A stretch of DNA of 22,300 bases, taken from contig CAZDTI010000099.1 of the NCBI GenBank assembly GCA_964508085.1, positions 1-22,300 on the forward strand, given 5' to 3'. This document shows, piece after piece, positions 1 to 7,871 of this stretch. Both the position numbers and the translations under genes were made by a program. The stretch is from CALGLS01 sp964508085. Lineage in GTDB: Bacteria; Bacteroidota; Bacteroidia; Chitinophagales; Saprospiraceae. The notes below the pieces were generated by a model, which had not been told where the DNA came from, ran no database searches, and worked only from the letters and a program-made list of their open reading frames with translations. The first letter of the stretch is position 1. Each line of letters starts with the position of its first letter.

Positions 1-504
1 TTTGTAAATAAAACAGGAAAGCTAGTGATTCCCTGTCAGTTTTTAAGCGCTCAGGATTTTAATCTAGGTTTAGCCGTTGCTAAAATTAAAGAAAAATTTG
101 GCTTGATTAATGAAAGTGGGCAGTTTGTTATTGAAGAGAAATACAAAGACCTTTGGTATGCTGGAAATGAACTTTGGGGTGCCACTATTCTAGGGAAGTC
201 TGGCTTTTTAAAAAAAGATGGAGCACCTTTGGGACCATTTAAATACGATATGTTATATGGTTTTTCCGAAGATTTGGCAGGTTACCAAAGAGGTGGTTTG
301 TGGGGTTATCTCAATGCAGCAGGGGAGGAGCTCACACCGCCACAATTTGGTTTGATCTGGGATTTTCACGAAGGCTTTGCTCGAGTGGCTTATAGGAATG
401 GGATTGGTTTCATCGATAAAACGGGGGAGCTTGCACTGGGAGCCGAGTGGGGAGATGTACGGGATTTTTCGGGAGGATTGGCGAGGGTTCAGGTGCTGGA
501 TTGA
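1..504 (+). CDS. WG-repeat protein, 3' part only
   Basis: The frame is open to the left edge, so the gene begins outside the window; the GTG at 25 is internal, because the codons before it continue the same repeat (FVNKTGKLVI). The visible part is built of WG repeats of about 45-50 residues. Their hallmarks are 'INESGQFVI', 'GLWGYLNAAGEEL' and 'GIGFIDKTGEL', each followed by aromatic-rich stretches such as 'FSEDLAGYQ' and 'FHEGFARVAY'. WG repeats are known as beta-rich, probably protein-binding modules; no enzymatic role can be read here. The protein stops right after 'GGLARVQVLD', where a further 'WGYID' would normally follow, and an inverted-repeat region starts at the stop codon. The C-terminus may therefore be shortened. 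Family assignment is firm; function is unknown. Confidence 0.85.
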   Translation, partial: FVNKTGKLVIPCQFLSAQDFNLGLAVAKIKEKFGLINESGQFVIEEKYKDLWYAGNELWGATILGKSGFLKKDGAPLGPFKYDMLYGFSEDLAGYQRGGLWGYLNAAGEELTPPQFGLIWDFHEGFARVAYRNGIGFIDKTGELALGAEWGDVRDFSGGLARVQVLD

Positions 505-716
505 GGAATCTAGTTTTGAGAACTCCGCGACTAGAGTTGAGGGGTGGCTAGAGTTCTTAAAGCGAGAATGTGGAGAAAGGCTTTCCAAACTCTAACTACT
601 CTAAAAGGCTTCCCGCGGAGTTTAGAAAACCAAGACATGTCGTAATCACCTATGATGTCCTCTACCTCGCCACGATAGTGGGAAGTTAACAGTTTTAGTT
701 AATAGTTAAAGTTGAC
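505..716. repeat. Intergenic region with inverted repeats
   Basis: This gap separates the WG-repeat gene from the end of purB. It holds AGAACTC (519-525) facing GAGTTCT (551-557), and AACTCCGCG (521-529) facing CGCGGAGTT (614-622), so two alternative hairpins share an arm. CTAGAGTT occurs twice (531-538 and 548-555). The last part (about 683-713) is a run of AGTTAA-like units. It looks like a dispersed palindromic element rather than a gene; a transcription-stop role for either flanking gene is possible but not shown. Confidence 0.45.
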
Positions 717-2051
717 CTAATAGATCCCCACATAATTCATCGGCGATATCCCTCGCAACTCCTCTTTCACTTCATCACTAACTTCCAAGCGATCAATAAA
801 CTCCTGAATCTCTTTTTGTCCAACTTCTGCTTTTCCTCGAGTCAAGTCCAATAATTTTTCATAGGGTTTATCCACACCTTCTCGACGTAAAATGTTTTGA
901 ATCGCTTCAGCAACCACCATCCAAGTTCCATTTAGGTCGGCAGTCAATTTGGCTTCGTTGAGCAATAATTTATCCAAGCCTTTCATGATGGCTTTGAAAG
1001 CGATTAAGGTATGAGCTACCGGTACACCTACATTTCTGAGTACTGTACTATCCGTCAGATCACGTTGCAGTCTGGAGATGGGAAGCTTCGCAGAGAGGTG
1101 TCCAAAAATAGCATTGGCTAAACCAAGATTCCCTTCTGCGTTTTCAAAGTCAATTGGATTTACTTTATGCGGCATTGCTGAAGAACCGATTTCGCCTTTC
1201 TTCGTTTTTTGACGGAAGTATTCCATTGAAATGTAAGTCCAAATATCTCGCGCTAAATCAATGAAGATCGTATTTACTCTCGACATGCCATCGAAGAGTG
1301 CTGCGAGATTATCATAGTGTGCGATTTGTGTAGTGTATTTCAATCGATCCAAGCCAAGGTATTCACTTACGAAATAATCTCCGAATGCAGGCCAGTTAAT
1401 TTCAGGATAAGTAACTACATGAGCATTGAAGTTTCCAGTAGCGCCACCAAACTTTGCGGTGAATGGCACCTGTTCCAATAATTTCATTTGTTGCTTAAGA
1501 CGCTCAATGAATACCTGAAATTCTTTTCCAAGTGTAGTTGGAGAAGCAGGTTGTCCATGAGTTCTGGCCAACATCGGGATGCCCGACCATTCCGCTCCGC
1601 GATCCTCTAACTCTTCAATCACTTCTTTCAACATAGGAAGGTAAACTTCTTTAACCGCATTCATGCAAAGAAGAGGTGTAGCCGTATTGTTAATGTCCTG
1701 AGAAGTCAATCCAAAATGTATGAATTCTTTATAGTCACTGATCCCTAGTTTGTCAAATTGCTCTTTCAAAAAGTATTCAACAGCCTTTACATCATGATTG
1801 GTAGTCTTCTCAATTTCTTTAATGTAAACAGCGTCAGCTTGATTGAAGTTTTCAAAAATCTGATTCAACTGATCTACCATCTCCGGATCAAAATCTTGTA
1901 GTTGTGGTAAAGGGTGTTGTACTAAGGCGATGAAATATTGTATCTCAACAAAAACGCGATATTTGATAAGTGCGTATTCAGAAAAGTAGTTCTGTAGTTC
2001 TTTTGTTTTTGCCTGATAACGACCGTCGATAGGAGATATGGCTCTTAGCAT
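717..2051 (-). CDS. purB: Adenylosuccinate lyase
   Basis: Fumarase/aspartase-superfamily lyase that releases fumarate from SAICAR and from adenylosuccinate, in the IMP and AMP branches of purine synthesis; cytosolic, homotetrameric in the family. The 444 residues match the length of E. coli-type PurB. The N-terminus 'ISPIDGRY' with 'FSEYALIKYRV' is typical of this subgroup. The catalytic-histidine region 'ARTHGQPASPTTLGKE' lies near residue 165. The superfamily signature 'SSAMPHKVNPIDFENAEGN' lies near residue 290 and carries the flexible serine loop. The ATG at 2051 puts 'LRAISPIDGRY' at the start, as in homologues. No other purine gene is adjacent, so it appears to be a single-gene unit. 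Nothing is missing or truncated. Confidence 0.97.
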   Translation of the reverse strand: MLRAISPIDGRYQAKTKELQNYFSEYALIKYRVFVEIQYFIALVQHPLPQLQDFDPEMVDQLNQIFENFNQADAVYIKEIEKTTNHDVKAVEYFLKEQFDKLGISDYKEFIHFGLTSQDINNTATPLLCMNAVKEVYLPMLKEVIEELEDRGAEWSGIPMLARTHGQPASPTTLGKEFQVFIERLKQQMKLLEQVPFTAKFGGATGNFNAHVVTYPEINWPAFGDYFVSEYLGLDRLKYTTQIAHYDNLAALFDGMSRVNTIFIDLARDIWTYISMEYFRQKTKKGEIGSSAMPHKVNPIDFENAEGNLGLANAIFGHLSAKLPISRLQRDLTDSTVLRNVGVPVAHTLIAFKAIMKGLDKLLLNEAKLTADLNGTWMVVAEAIQNILRREGVDKPYEKLLDLTRGKAEVGQKEIQEFIDRLEVSDEVKEELRGISPMNYVGIY

Positions 2052-2078
2052 AATATGTTGTATTGTTTATGATTCTTT

Positions 2079-2215
2079 GACGGAAACGGCAGACGGTAGA
2101 CGGTTTTACGGTAGACGAACCCGCGAATGTAGGCCCGTCTACCGTAAAACCGTTTTCCGTTCTTCGTCTACCGTTCTTCGCTGCGAAGCTACGATTTGAA
2201 AATCAAAATACGAAG
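2079..2215. repeat. Hairpin repeat with perfect 18-bp arms and related units
   Basis: The arms at 2100-2117 and 2136-2153 are perfect inverted copies (ACGGTTTTACGGTAGACG and its complement) around an 18-bp loop. Further copies of the core ACGGTAGACG, or its complement CGTCTACCGT, flank them (about 2092-2102 and 2165-2175). Next come a small palindrome CTTCGCTGCGAAG (2176-2188) and the 14-mer CGAAGCTACGATTT (2184-2197), which recurs exactly at 6587-6600. The region sits between the divergent purB and the 2323 gene. It looks like a dispersed palindromic element; a terminator role is unlikely because it lies upstream of both genes. Confidence 0.6.
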
Positions 2216-2322
2216 GGGCCATGAGTGAAATTGTCTTTCAATGACTAATTAGGACCCTTAGTCCCCCATTATGTTAAAATAGCGGAGAAAAGTATCTCTT
2301 GGTATGGTTATAGAGCTTAGTT

Positions 2323-3258
2323 ATGAATATGTTTAAAAATAGCTATATGAGTAGACTTTTGTTTATAGTAATGGCTTTGTTTTTTATTGATTGTCAAACG
2401 GTTACGGATAAAGAAACTGTAGTTAACCAATCACCGGAAGAACCGGCCTTACCTCAGGAACCAGTATCTGAAGCTGATTTAGCAGCAAATAAAGCCGCCT
2501 TTGAAGGTTTGTTATCTAAAGCCTTAGATCAGCGCTTAATTGACGCTAATGATAAAGAAGCGCAGGACTTACTTCACCGCTTTTTTCCTAATACCGCTCG
2601 TTTTCAAAACCATCATGTGAGTATCGAGCCAATAGCTGCTCGGGATTCTTTCTGGCTGCTATTGTATGAATTTGTTACAGAAAAGGAAGAAAAGAGTCAA
2701 ATGTTTTTGGGCAGTTTTCTTAAAACGGGACATGTAGTTGATATGTTAGAACTTGAGTCGGTGTCTTTTGATGGGCACCTGTCCCTGAGTTTGCTAGAAG
2801 GAGATATACTAGAAGTAGAGTATCGCGATTTTATGATTCGTTCAGGCTTTCCTAATATTCAAGCCCATAATTTTGGGGACAGGCCTCAGATTTTACCTGT
2901 TAGCTCAAAGGGAGCTCAACAAGATACTTACGAAAAAGCGGGGACTAAATATTTCCGTTTACAGGACGATGGGGCCTTTGTTGCTTTAGCGACTAGTGAT
3001 CGGAACGATATTGCGCGCGTGTTTCCACAAGTGTCCTCTCGTATTCTTAGTGTCGAAGAATTAAAACGCCTCAAACCAGATGAGCGGGAGTTGATGAGAA
3101 AGGAGTTATATGCTTGCTATGGTTTTACCAATGAAGATGAATTGTTAGAAAGCTACTTCAAAGAAAAAGGATGGTATCAAATGGAACAAGAAGTTGATTT
3201 AGAAAAACTCAGTGAGATTGAACAAATCAATTTGAAACGGATGATGAACTTGAAGTGA
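2323..3258 (+). CDS. YARHG-domain putative lipoprotein
   Basis: Envelope protein of 311 residues and unknown function. The N-terminus is a hydrophobic segment (about 10-22) ending in 'ALFFIDC' with Cys24. This resembles a lipoprotein signal, but Asp just before the Cys is unusual for a lipobox, so lipidation is uncertain. A Pro/Glu-rich linker follows. The C-terminal stretch (about 245-305) reads 'LSVEELKRLKPDERELMRKELYACYGF', then 'YFKEKGWYQ' and 'LSEIEQINLKRM'. That is the layout of the YARHG domain, an extracellular module named for a motif that reads YACYG here. The middle region is not recognised. Starts at 2329 or 2347 (Met3, Met9) are also possible; the latter gives a more usual signal peptide. 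The gene converges on the M64 gene with 23 bp between the stops. Confidence 0.75.
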   Translation: MNMFKNSYMSRLLFIVMALFFIDCQTVTDKETVVNQSPEEPALPQEPVSEADLAANKAAFEGLLSKALDQRLIDANDKEAQDLLHRFFPNTARFQNHHVSIEPIAARDSFWLLLYEFVTEKEEKSQMFLGSFLKTGHVVDMLELESVSFDGHLSLSLLEGDILEVEYRDFMIRSGFPNIQAHNFGDRPQILPVSSKGAQQDTYEKAGTKYFRLQDDGAFVALATSDRNDIARVFPQVSSRILSVEELKRLKPDERELMRKELYACYGFTNEDELLESYFKEKGWYQMEQEVDLEKLSEIEQINLKRMMNLK

Positions 3259-3281
3259 AGTAGAGCAGAATTATCACTCTG

Positions 3282-5066
3282 TTATTTCTCTTTTTCAAAT
3301 TGCTTCAAAGCTGCTTCCAATCCCATCTGCAAGTTAATCCGCTGCACTCCAGATCCTTTAATGGTTTGATTTTTCATAACCAAGCGATTCTCTATGACTA
3401 CTTCCGTTAAATCCTCTGTATAAGGAACGGTAATCATACACTTCGCGGCCCCAGATTCTTTTTTAGGCGTGTTCGTATTTCCACCACAAAAGTGACCCTC
3501 TCCTGGCCGGTCGATTTGTAAACGGTAGTTTGTATTATTATTGTTAGTCACAAAATTCAAAACAGCACCGTTACCTTTTCTATTCTTCTTGTTCGGGATG
3601 CCAAAGTCTATTTTTTCAACATTCGCAGACCAAAAACCATTAGTCTCTGCCAGTGTCAGATAAACTACAGGTTCGTAACCATACATGTTTTCACGGACTA
3701 CAGCGGGCCCACCTCCAGAAGCCAAGGATTCTTTTCCAAAGCGACTATAGTAATCTTCTACCACGGCTATACAAGCTTCCTGGAACGGATAAATTTTATC
3801 ATCTCCATCATCATTCATAATACAAAGTCCTTCTTCTGCTCGATAGGTTCGGCTGCCATCTGTATCAATAAAAGTAATGCAATTGGCTTCTGTAAAACCA
3901 TTCGCTTTATTGAAGTCAAAGCAAGCCTGTTCGGTAGGGAAGTATACATTTCGCTCCGGTGTATACCAGCGTTTGCTATTCAAGGCGACTATTCGATGAC
4001 AATGCTGATGGCTTAGACCCTGTGATTTTTGAAATTCTAAACAAGCTTTTTCCGTTTCAAAAACATTGGAAAAGCCTTCGGTTGGTTGAAAGCAGGCGCA
4101 ACCGTTGTATTCATCACTGAGCTGAAAAACAGAGTGCCCCATTTCATGGATGGCGGTACCTAGGTTATAACTCTCCGTAGTGAAAACGTTTTGGGCCAGA
4201 AAATGAATATTTCCATATAAGTAGGAACCATCACTATATGGCCTTTTGTGTAACAATGCAAATGCATCTATCCCTGTAATGATTTCTCCCTTCATGAAAT
4301 CCGGATAATATTGAGGGTCATCGAACTCCTGAGCGATTTTCAAACCATCCGCTTCTTGTTGGGTATAATAAAAGGTCCAGCGTTCCTTTCGGTCATTCAT
4401 GACATTACTTTGATGAAAACCATCGAAGATCATTTTGTGGCTGTCTTCTAAAAAGGATCCCCAATTTCCCTCGAAATCTGTATCTGGGAATAAGCATAGA
4501 TTAAAGGTTTGACTCAGATCTGCACGACTTGCTCTATAGAGTAGAATCTTATCAGTTGGCCAGGGAGAAGTACCTGCGTCAAAGGCCGCTAATCGTTCGG
4601 TCACTTTACCATTATTATCTGTGACCTTAAATAGGTATTCGACTTGGCTTGCGCTCGGAAAACCATTATTGTAATCAAAGGATATAGTTTGTTCTTGCAG
4701 ACCGTTTCCATTCCAACTATTTACTTTTCCCCACTGTCCACCATCTCGTTTTTTCTTAGAAGGAAGTTCATCATCATTTAAGAAAAGTTCATATTCATAA
4801 AGATGTAATTCTATTGTTGCAATTCCAGAAGGTTCCTTTATGCTGGTTTTGAAGGTGATCGCCTCATTGTTTTTAGGATGCAGTGGTTGGTGAATCCAAT
4901 AGTCGAACTGTGCATTTCCGGGTAGGGGAGCAGTTGGTGTAGTCGAAGTAGATTCTTCTGTAGTAGTATCTGGTTTAGCATCTTGGTCAACTGGTTGAAA
5001 GAACTTACAGCTACTAAGCAATAAGAAGATTAAGAGAATGGTGATATTTGGGTAATGGGTTTTCAT
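3282..5066 (-). CDS. M64-family zinc metallopeptidase lipoprotein
   Basis: Predicted outer-surface or periplasmic lipoprotein peptidase. I place the start at 5066, giving 594 residues that open with 'MKTHYPNITILLIFLLLSSC', a good lipoprotein signal with Cys20. The frame extends to an ATG at 5210, but that extension is translated from dispersed repeats and precedes the signal peptide. A Thr/Ser/Glu/Pro-rich linker follows Cys20, then a beta-rich region. The zinc motif HEMGH is at residues 307-311, followed by 'SVFQLSDEY' (to 320), the HExGH...L.DEY pattern of M64 (IgA-peptidase-like) enzymes. The downstream 'CIMNDDGDD' (Cys415) and 'YPFQEACI' fit the family's C-rich loop. Between them lie two similar Cys-containing segments (about 335-360 and 375-400). 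The substrate cannot be read from sequence. Neighbours do not suggest a pathway. Confidence 0.85.
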   Translation of the reverse strand: MKTHYPNITILLIFLLLSSCKFFQPVDQDAKPDTTTEESTSTTPTAPLPGNAQFDYWIHQPLHPKNNEAITFKTSIKEPSGIATIELHLYEYELFLNDDELPSKKKRDGGQWGKVNSWNGNGLQEQTISFDYNNGFPSASQVEYLFKVTDNNGKVTERLAAFDAGTSPWPTDKILLYRASRADLSQTFNLCLFPDTDFEGNWGSFLEDSHKMIFDGFHQSNVMNDRKERWTFYYTQQEADGLKIAQEFDDPQYYPDFMKGEIITGIDAFALLHKRPYSDGSYLYGNIHFLAQNVFTTESYNLGTAIHEMGHSVFQLSDEYNGCACFQPTEGFSNVFETEKACLEFQKSQGLSHQHCHRIVALNSKRWYTPERNVYFPTEQACFDFNKANGFTEANCITFIDTDGSRTYRAEEGLCIMNDDGDDKIYPFQEACIAVVEDYYSRFGKESLASGGGPAVVRENMYGYEPVVYLTLAETNGFWSANVEKIDFGIPNKKNRKGNGAVLNFVTNNNNTNYRLQIDRPGEGHFCGGNTNTPKKESGAAKCMITVPYTEDLTEVVIENRLVMKNQTIKGSGVQRINLQMGLEAALKQFEKEK

Positions 5067-5104
5067 TGGAGTATAACGCGAGGGAGCTGCGCTTTGTTTT
5101 GTTC

Positions 5105-5176
5105 CTCGACTCGCTGTGCTTGCTCGGAATGACAATAGTTTTTCGACTTGCTGTGCTCGCTCGGAATGACAATAGT
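5105..5176. repeat. Two tandem copies of a dispersed repeat (35 bp, 37-bp period)
   Basis: Copies at 5105-5139 and 5142-5176 match at 32 of 35 positions; both run from a (C/T)TCGAC core to GCTCGGAATGACAATAGT. Related copies occur at 11127-11155 (same orientation) and 11223-11251 (opposite). The repeat lies in the upstream region of the M64 gene and creates a spurious Ser/Arg-rich N-terminal extension of its frame. Confidence 0.75.
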
Positions 5177-5226
5177 ATTTGTGGTGATGGGGTTTAAATG
5201 CGTTCCGCATTTCGTGGGGTTAAACC

Positions 5227-5279
5227 GTAAAGGTTTCGTAAAGAAAAACTAAAAAAAATACCCTTTGCGAAACCTTTGC
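5227..5279. repeat. Inverted repeat upstream of the M64 gene
   Basis: Arms of 17 bp at 5227-5243 (GTAAAGGTTTCGTAAAG) and 5263-5279 (CTTTGCGAAACCTTTGC) pair with two mismatches that could be G-U in RNA, around a 19-bp A-rich loop. It lies between the end of the ABC permease gene and the start of the M64 gene, both on the minus strand, so it could act as a terminator after the permease. No clear U-tract follows. It may equally be another dispersed element. Confidence 0.5.
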
Positions 5280-5319
5280 GCTCTTCGCGATTGAAAAAAA
5301 TATGCCAAATGAAGAAGCC

Positions 5320-6582
5320 CTACTTCGCCCGCATCGCCTCCACGGCATCCATCCCTGAAGCTTGCATCGCTGGAATAACCCCAGATAAAATTCCGATACA
5401 AGTAGACCAAACCAAGCCGCTCACAATATTAGAGGTAGAAAGGTAAACAGAGAAACCAATATCCATGGCGGTAATGGCTTTCGTCAATCCAAAGACAAAT
5501 CCGAGTCCTATCAATCCTCCCAACAAACAAAGAATAATGGCTTCTATCAAGAATTCGAGGAGGATAACATGTCGTTTTGCACCAAGTGCTTTTTTAATAC
5601 CAATGATATTGGTCCGCTCTTTTACAGAAACGAACATGATATTAGCCACACTAAAAATTCCTACTAAGATGGCGAAGCCCCCAATAATGAGCCCAATAGT
5701 ATTCAGTACACTAAATATAGATTCAAAGGCATCTTGCATGATGCTGATTTCGTTGAGACCAAAATTATCTTCTTCCCGAGGTTTTAGTTTTCGGTGAGCT
5801 CTTAGCGCTCCTGTTAAATCGTCCTTGAGTTCTTCATTGCTAATGCCTTCTGCTGCTTTGACAGCGAGGTTGCTATTTCCAAAAGGGTTTCTCGAATCAA
5901 GGTTAGCCATTTTTTTTGCCAGTTCGAAAGGGAGGATCATCGAATTGTCAAAATCCATGATGCCAATAAGGCTCTCTCCTGACTTTTCAATAACGCCGAT
6001 CACTTGAAGTTTTCGACCCATTAGCCGGATGGTTTTGCCGACTGGCTCTATAGTTCCAAATAGCTCTTCGGCAACGGTGTATCCGATGATGACTTTTGGT
6101 GCTCCATAATAATATTCCGAATTAGAAAAATATCGGCCTTTCTCAAATTGAAGGTCGTACATGTCTGCAAACTCATTGGTCGTGCCACTACAAAGCACGT
6201 TTTCAACACTGTTAGATAGATATTTGGCTGTTTTGAAACCGAGGTCTACGCCAAAATTGACCACCGCCGCAGATTTTACCTTTTTATTGATCATTTTATA
6301 ATCGGCAAAACTAGGATTAGGACGGCGCATTATTTTGACATAATTCTCATGGGGATTTTCCATCCAACTGAACTTAGAGACATAGACGACATCTGAACCA
6401 AGTTTCTTAATATCGTCCATGATATTGTCCTCTAGGGAGTCTACAGCGGCTTGAACACCGATTATACAGAAGATACCAATGGTTATACCCAGCAGGGAGA
6501 GGAAGCTACGTAATTTGTTGCCTGCGAGCTGTCCAAAAGCCTGGGCAATACTTTCTTTTATGACTTTGAGTATTAGAATCAC
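5320..6582 (-). CDS. MacB/FtsX-type ABC transporter permease
   Basis: Inner-membrane permease of the MacB (type VII ABC) kind, 420 residues. A first transmembrane segment (about 25-45, 'FLSLLGITIGIFCIIGV') follows an amphipathic N-terminus. A large periplasmic MacB-PCD-like domain (about 50-285) comes next. The C-terminal FtsX unit has three transmembrane segments (about 290-320, 342-368, 380-406), including 'SVKERTNIIGIKKALGAKR', the conserved loop that contacts the ATPase, and 'IGILSGVIPAMQASGMDAVEAMR' at the end. Family members move peptides, lipoproteins or drugs by mechanotransmission, or drive cell-wall enzymes. No ATPase or membrane-fusion partner is next to it, so the substrate is open. 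It is divergent from queA. Confidence 0.92.
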   Translation of the reverse strand: MILILKVIKESIAQAFGQLAGNKLRSFLSLLGITIGIFCIIGVQAAVDSLEDNIMDDIKKLGSDVVYVSKFSWMENPHENYVKIMRRPNPSFADYKMINKKVKSAAVVNFGVDLGFKTAKYLSNSVENVLCSGTTNEFADMYDLQFEKGRYFSNSEYYYGAPKVIIGYTVAEELFGTIEPVGKTIRLMGRKLQVIGVIEKSGESLIGIMDFDNSMILPFELAKKMANLDSRNPFGNSNLAVKAAEGISNEELKDDLTGALRAHRKLKPREEDNFGLNEISIMQDAFESIFSVLNTIGLIIGGFAILVGIFSVANIMFVSVKERTNIIGIKKALGAKRHVILLEFLIEAIILCLLGGLIGLGFVFGLTKAITAMDIGFSVYLSTSNIVSGLVWSTCIGILSGVIPAMQASGMDAVEAMRAK

Positions 6583-6657
6583 GGATCGAAGCTACGATTT
6601 TACTATTAGGTGGCCTAATAGGGTCGATGAAAAATACAAATTACTCTGCCAAATTGT

Positions 6658-6665
6658 TATCTTTG
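6658..6665 (+). promoter_or_regulatory. Putative -7 box for queA
   Basis: TATCTTTG fits the Bacteroidota -7 consensus TAnnTTTG, 59 bp before the queA ATG. No TTG is seen at the expected -33 distance, so support comes from the -7 box alone. Confidence 0.4.
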
Positions 6666-6724
6666 CCAGTCTTTTGAAAAAATACACCCATAAATAAAAT
6701 TCTTTTACAGAAACTTATAGATAT

Positions 6725-7789
6725 ATGCGTACCAAACTATCTCAATTTAAATTCGACCTGCCAGATGAATATATTGCTCAATATCCTGCAAAGGAAAGAG
6801 ACCAATCTAAGCTGATGGTGGTTCACAGAGACAGCGGGAAAATTGAACACCGAACGTTTAAGGACATCCTTGAATATTTTGATGATGGAGATTCTTTCAT
6901 CTTCAATAATACAAAAGTATTTCCAGCTCGTTTATATGGTCGTAAAGAAAAGACTGGAGCAAAGATTGAAGTTTTTCTACTTAGAGAACTAAACCCTGAA
7001 ATGCGTCTTTGGGATGTATTAGTTGATCCAGCTCGTAAAATACGGGTAGGAAACAAGTTGTACTTCAGTGATGAAAACGATGTGGACGTACTGGTGGCTG
7101 AAGTTGTAGATAATACCACTTCCAGAGGTAGAACGATCCGTTTCTTGGATGAAACCACCGTAGAGGAATTCCACCAAAAGCTTGGATTGCTTGGAAATAC
7201 CCCTTTACCGAAGTATATACTGAGAGAAAGTGAGGCGCTTGACCGAGAGCGTTACCAAACGGTTTATGCCAAAGAAATGGGAGCTGTAGCGGCACCTACC
7301 GCTGGTTTACACTTTAGCGAAGAGCTATTGAAGCGATTGGAATTGAAAGGCATTCAAAACGCACAACTAACGCTTCACGTTGGCTTGGGAACTTTCAGAA
7401 ACATTGAGGTAGAAGACTTGTCTAAACACAAAATGGATGCGGAGTACTTTAAAATTCCGCAAGAAGCAGCAGACAAGGTTAATAAATCGCTTAAAGCAAA
7501 ACAACAAGTGTGTGCTATTGGTACCACTTCTATGAGGTCTATTGAGTCTGCCGTTTCAGCAGAAGCATTGTTGAAGCAAGCAGAAGGTTGGACCAACAAG
7601 TTTATTTACCCGCCATTTGAGTTTTCTATTGCGACAAGTATGGTTACTAACTTCCATTTGCCGAAATCAAGCCTTTATATTATGGTTTGTGCTTTCGGAG
7701 GCCAGGAGTTGATGACAGAAGCTTATCAGCAGGCGATTAAGAAGAATTACCGCTTCTTTAGTTATGGTGATGCGATGCTAATTCTTTAA
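6725..7789 (+). CDS. queA: S-adenosylmethionine:tRNA ribosyltransferase-isomerase
   Basis: Cytosolic enzyme that transfers and isomerises the ribosyl part of S-adenosylmethionine onto preQ1 at the wobble base of tRNAs with GUN anticodons, giving epoxyqueuosine. The 354 residues are near the usual length and the protein looks complete. Recognisable motifs are 'FNNTKVFPARL' in the N-terminal part, 'AAPTAGLHF' near residue 190, 'GTTSMRSIES' near residue 265, and 'VTNFHLPKSSLYIMVCAFGG' close to the C-terminus. The start 'MRTKLSQFKFDLPDEYIAQYPA' matches the family's opening. It is a single-gene unit: a hairpin terminator follows about 80 bp downstream. No other queuosine gene lies nearby. Confidence 0.97.
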   Translation: MRTKLSQFKFDLPDEYIAQYPAKERDQSKLMVVHRDSGKIEHRTFKDILEYFDDGDSFIFNNTKVFPARLYGRKEKTGAKIEVFLLRELNPEMRLWDVLVDPARKIRVGNKLYFSDENDVDVLVAEVVDNTTSRGRTIRFLDETTVEEFHQKLGLLGNTPLPKYILRESEALDRERYQTVYAKEMGAVAAPTAGLHFSEELLKRLELKGIQNAQLTLHVGLGTFRNIEVEDLSKHKMDAEYFKIPQEAADKVNKSLKAKQQVCAIGTTSMRSIESAVSAEALLKQAEGWTNKFIYPPFEFSIATSMVTNFHLPKSSLYIMVCAFGGQELMTEAYQQAIKKNYRFFSYGDAMLIL

Positions 7790-7871
7790 ACAACTTTTAC
7801 AGAAGATCTTGAGATAGCTACTGTTAGACGATATATGCTATGTTAAATATTCTTTAAAACAAATATACTTT

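Noticed and set aside
253..595. Overlapping frames on both strands at the end of the WG-repeat gene, including a possible frameshifted continuation (377-595)
   Set aside because: The translations show no WG motifs or other known features; the frame-2 stretch covers the inverted-repeat region and looks like chance.
5465..6697. Three plus-strand frames opposite the ABC permease (5465-5797, 5825-6007, 6479-6697)
   Set aside because: They are antisense shadows of a clear permease gene, with no recognisable domain.
6823..7599. Minus-strand frames inside queA
   Set aside because: Antisense shadows of a well-supported gene.
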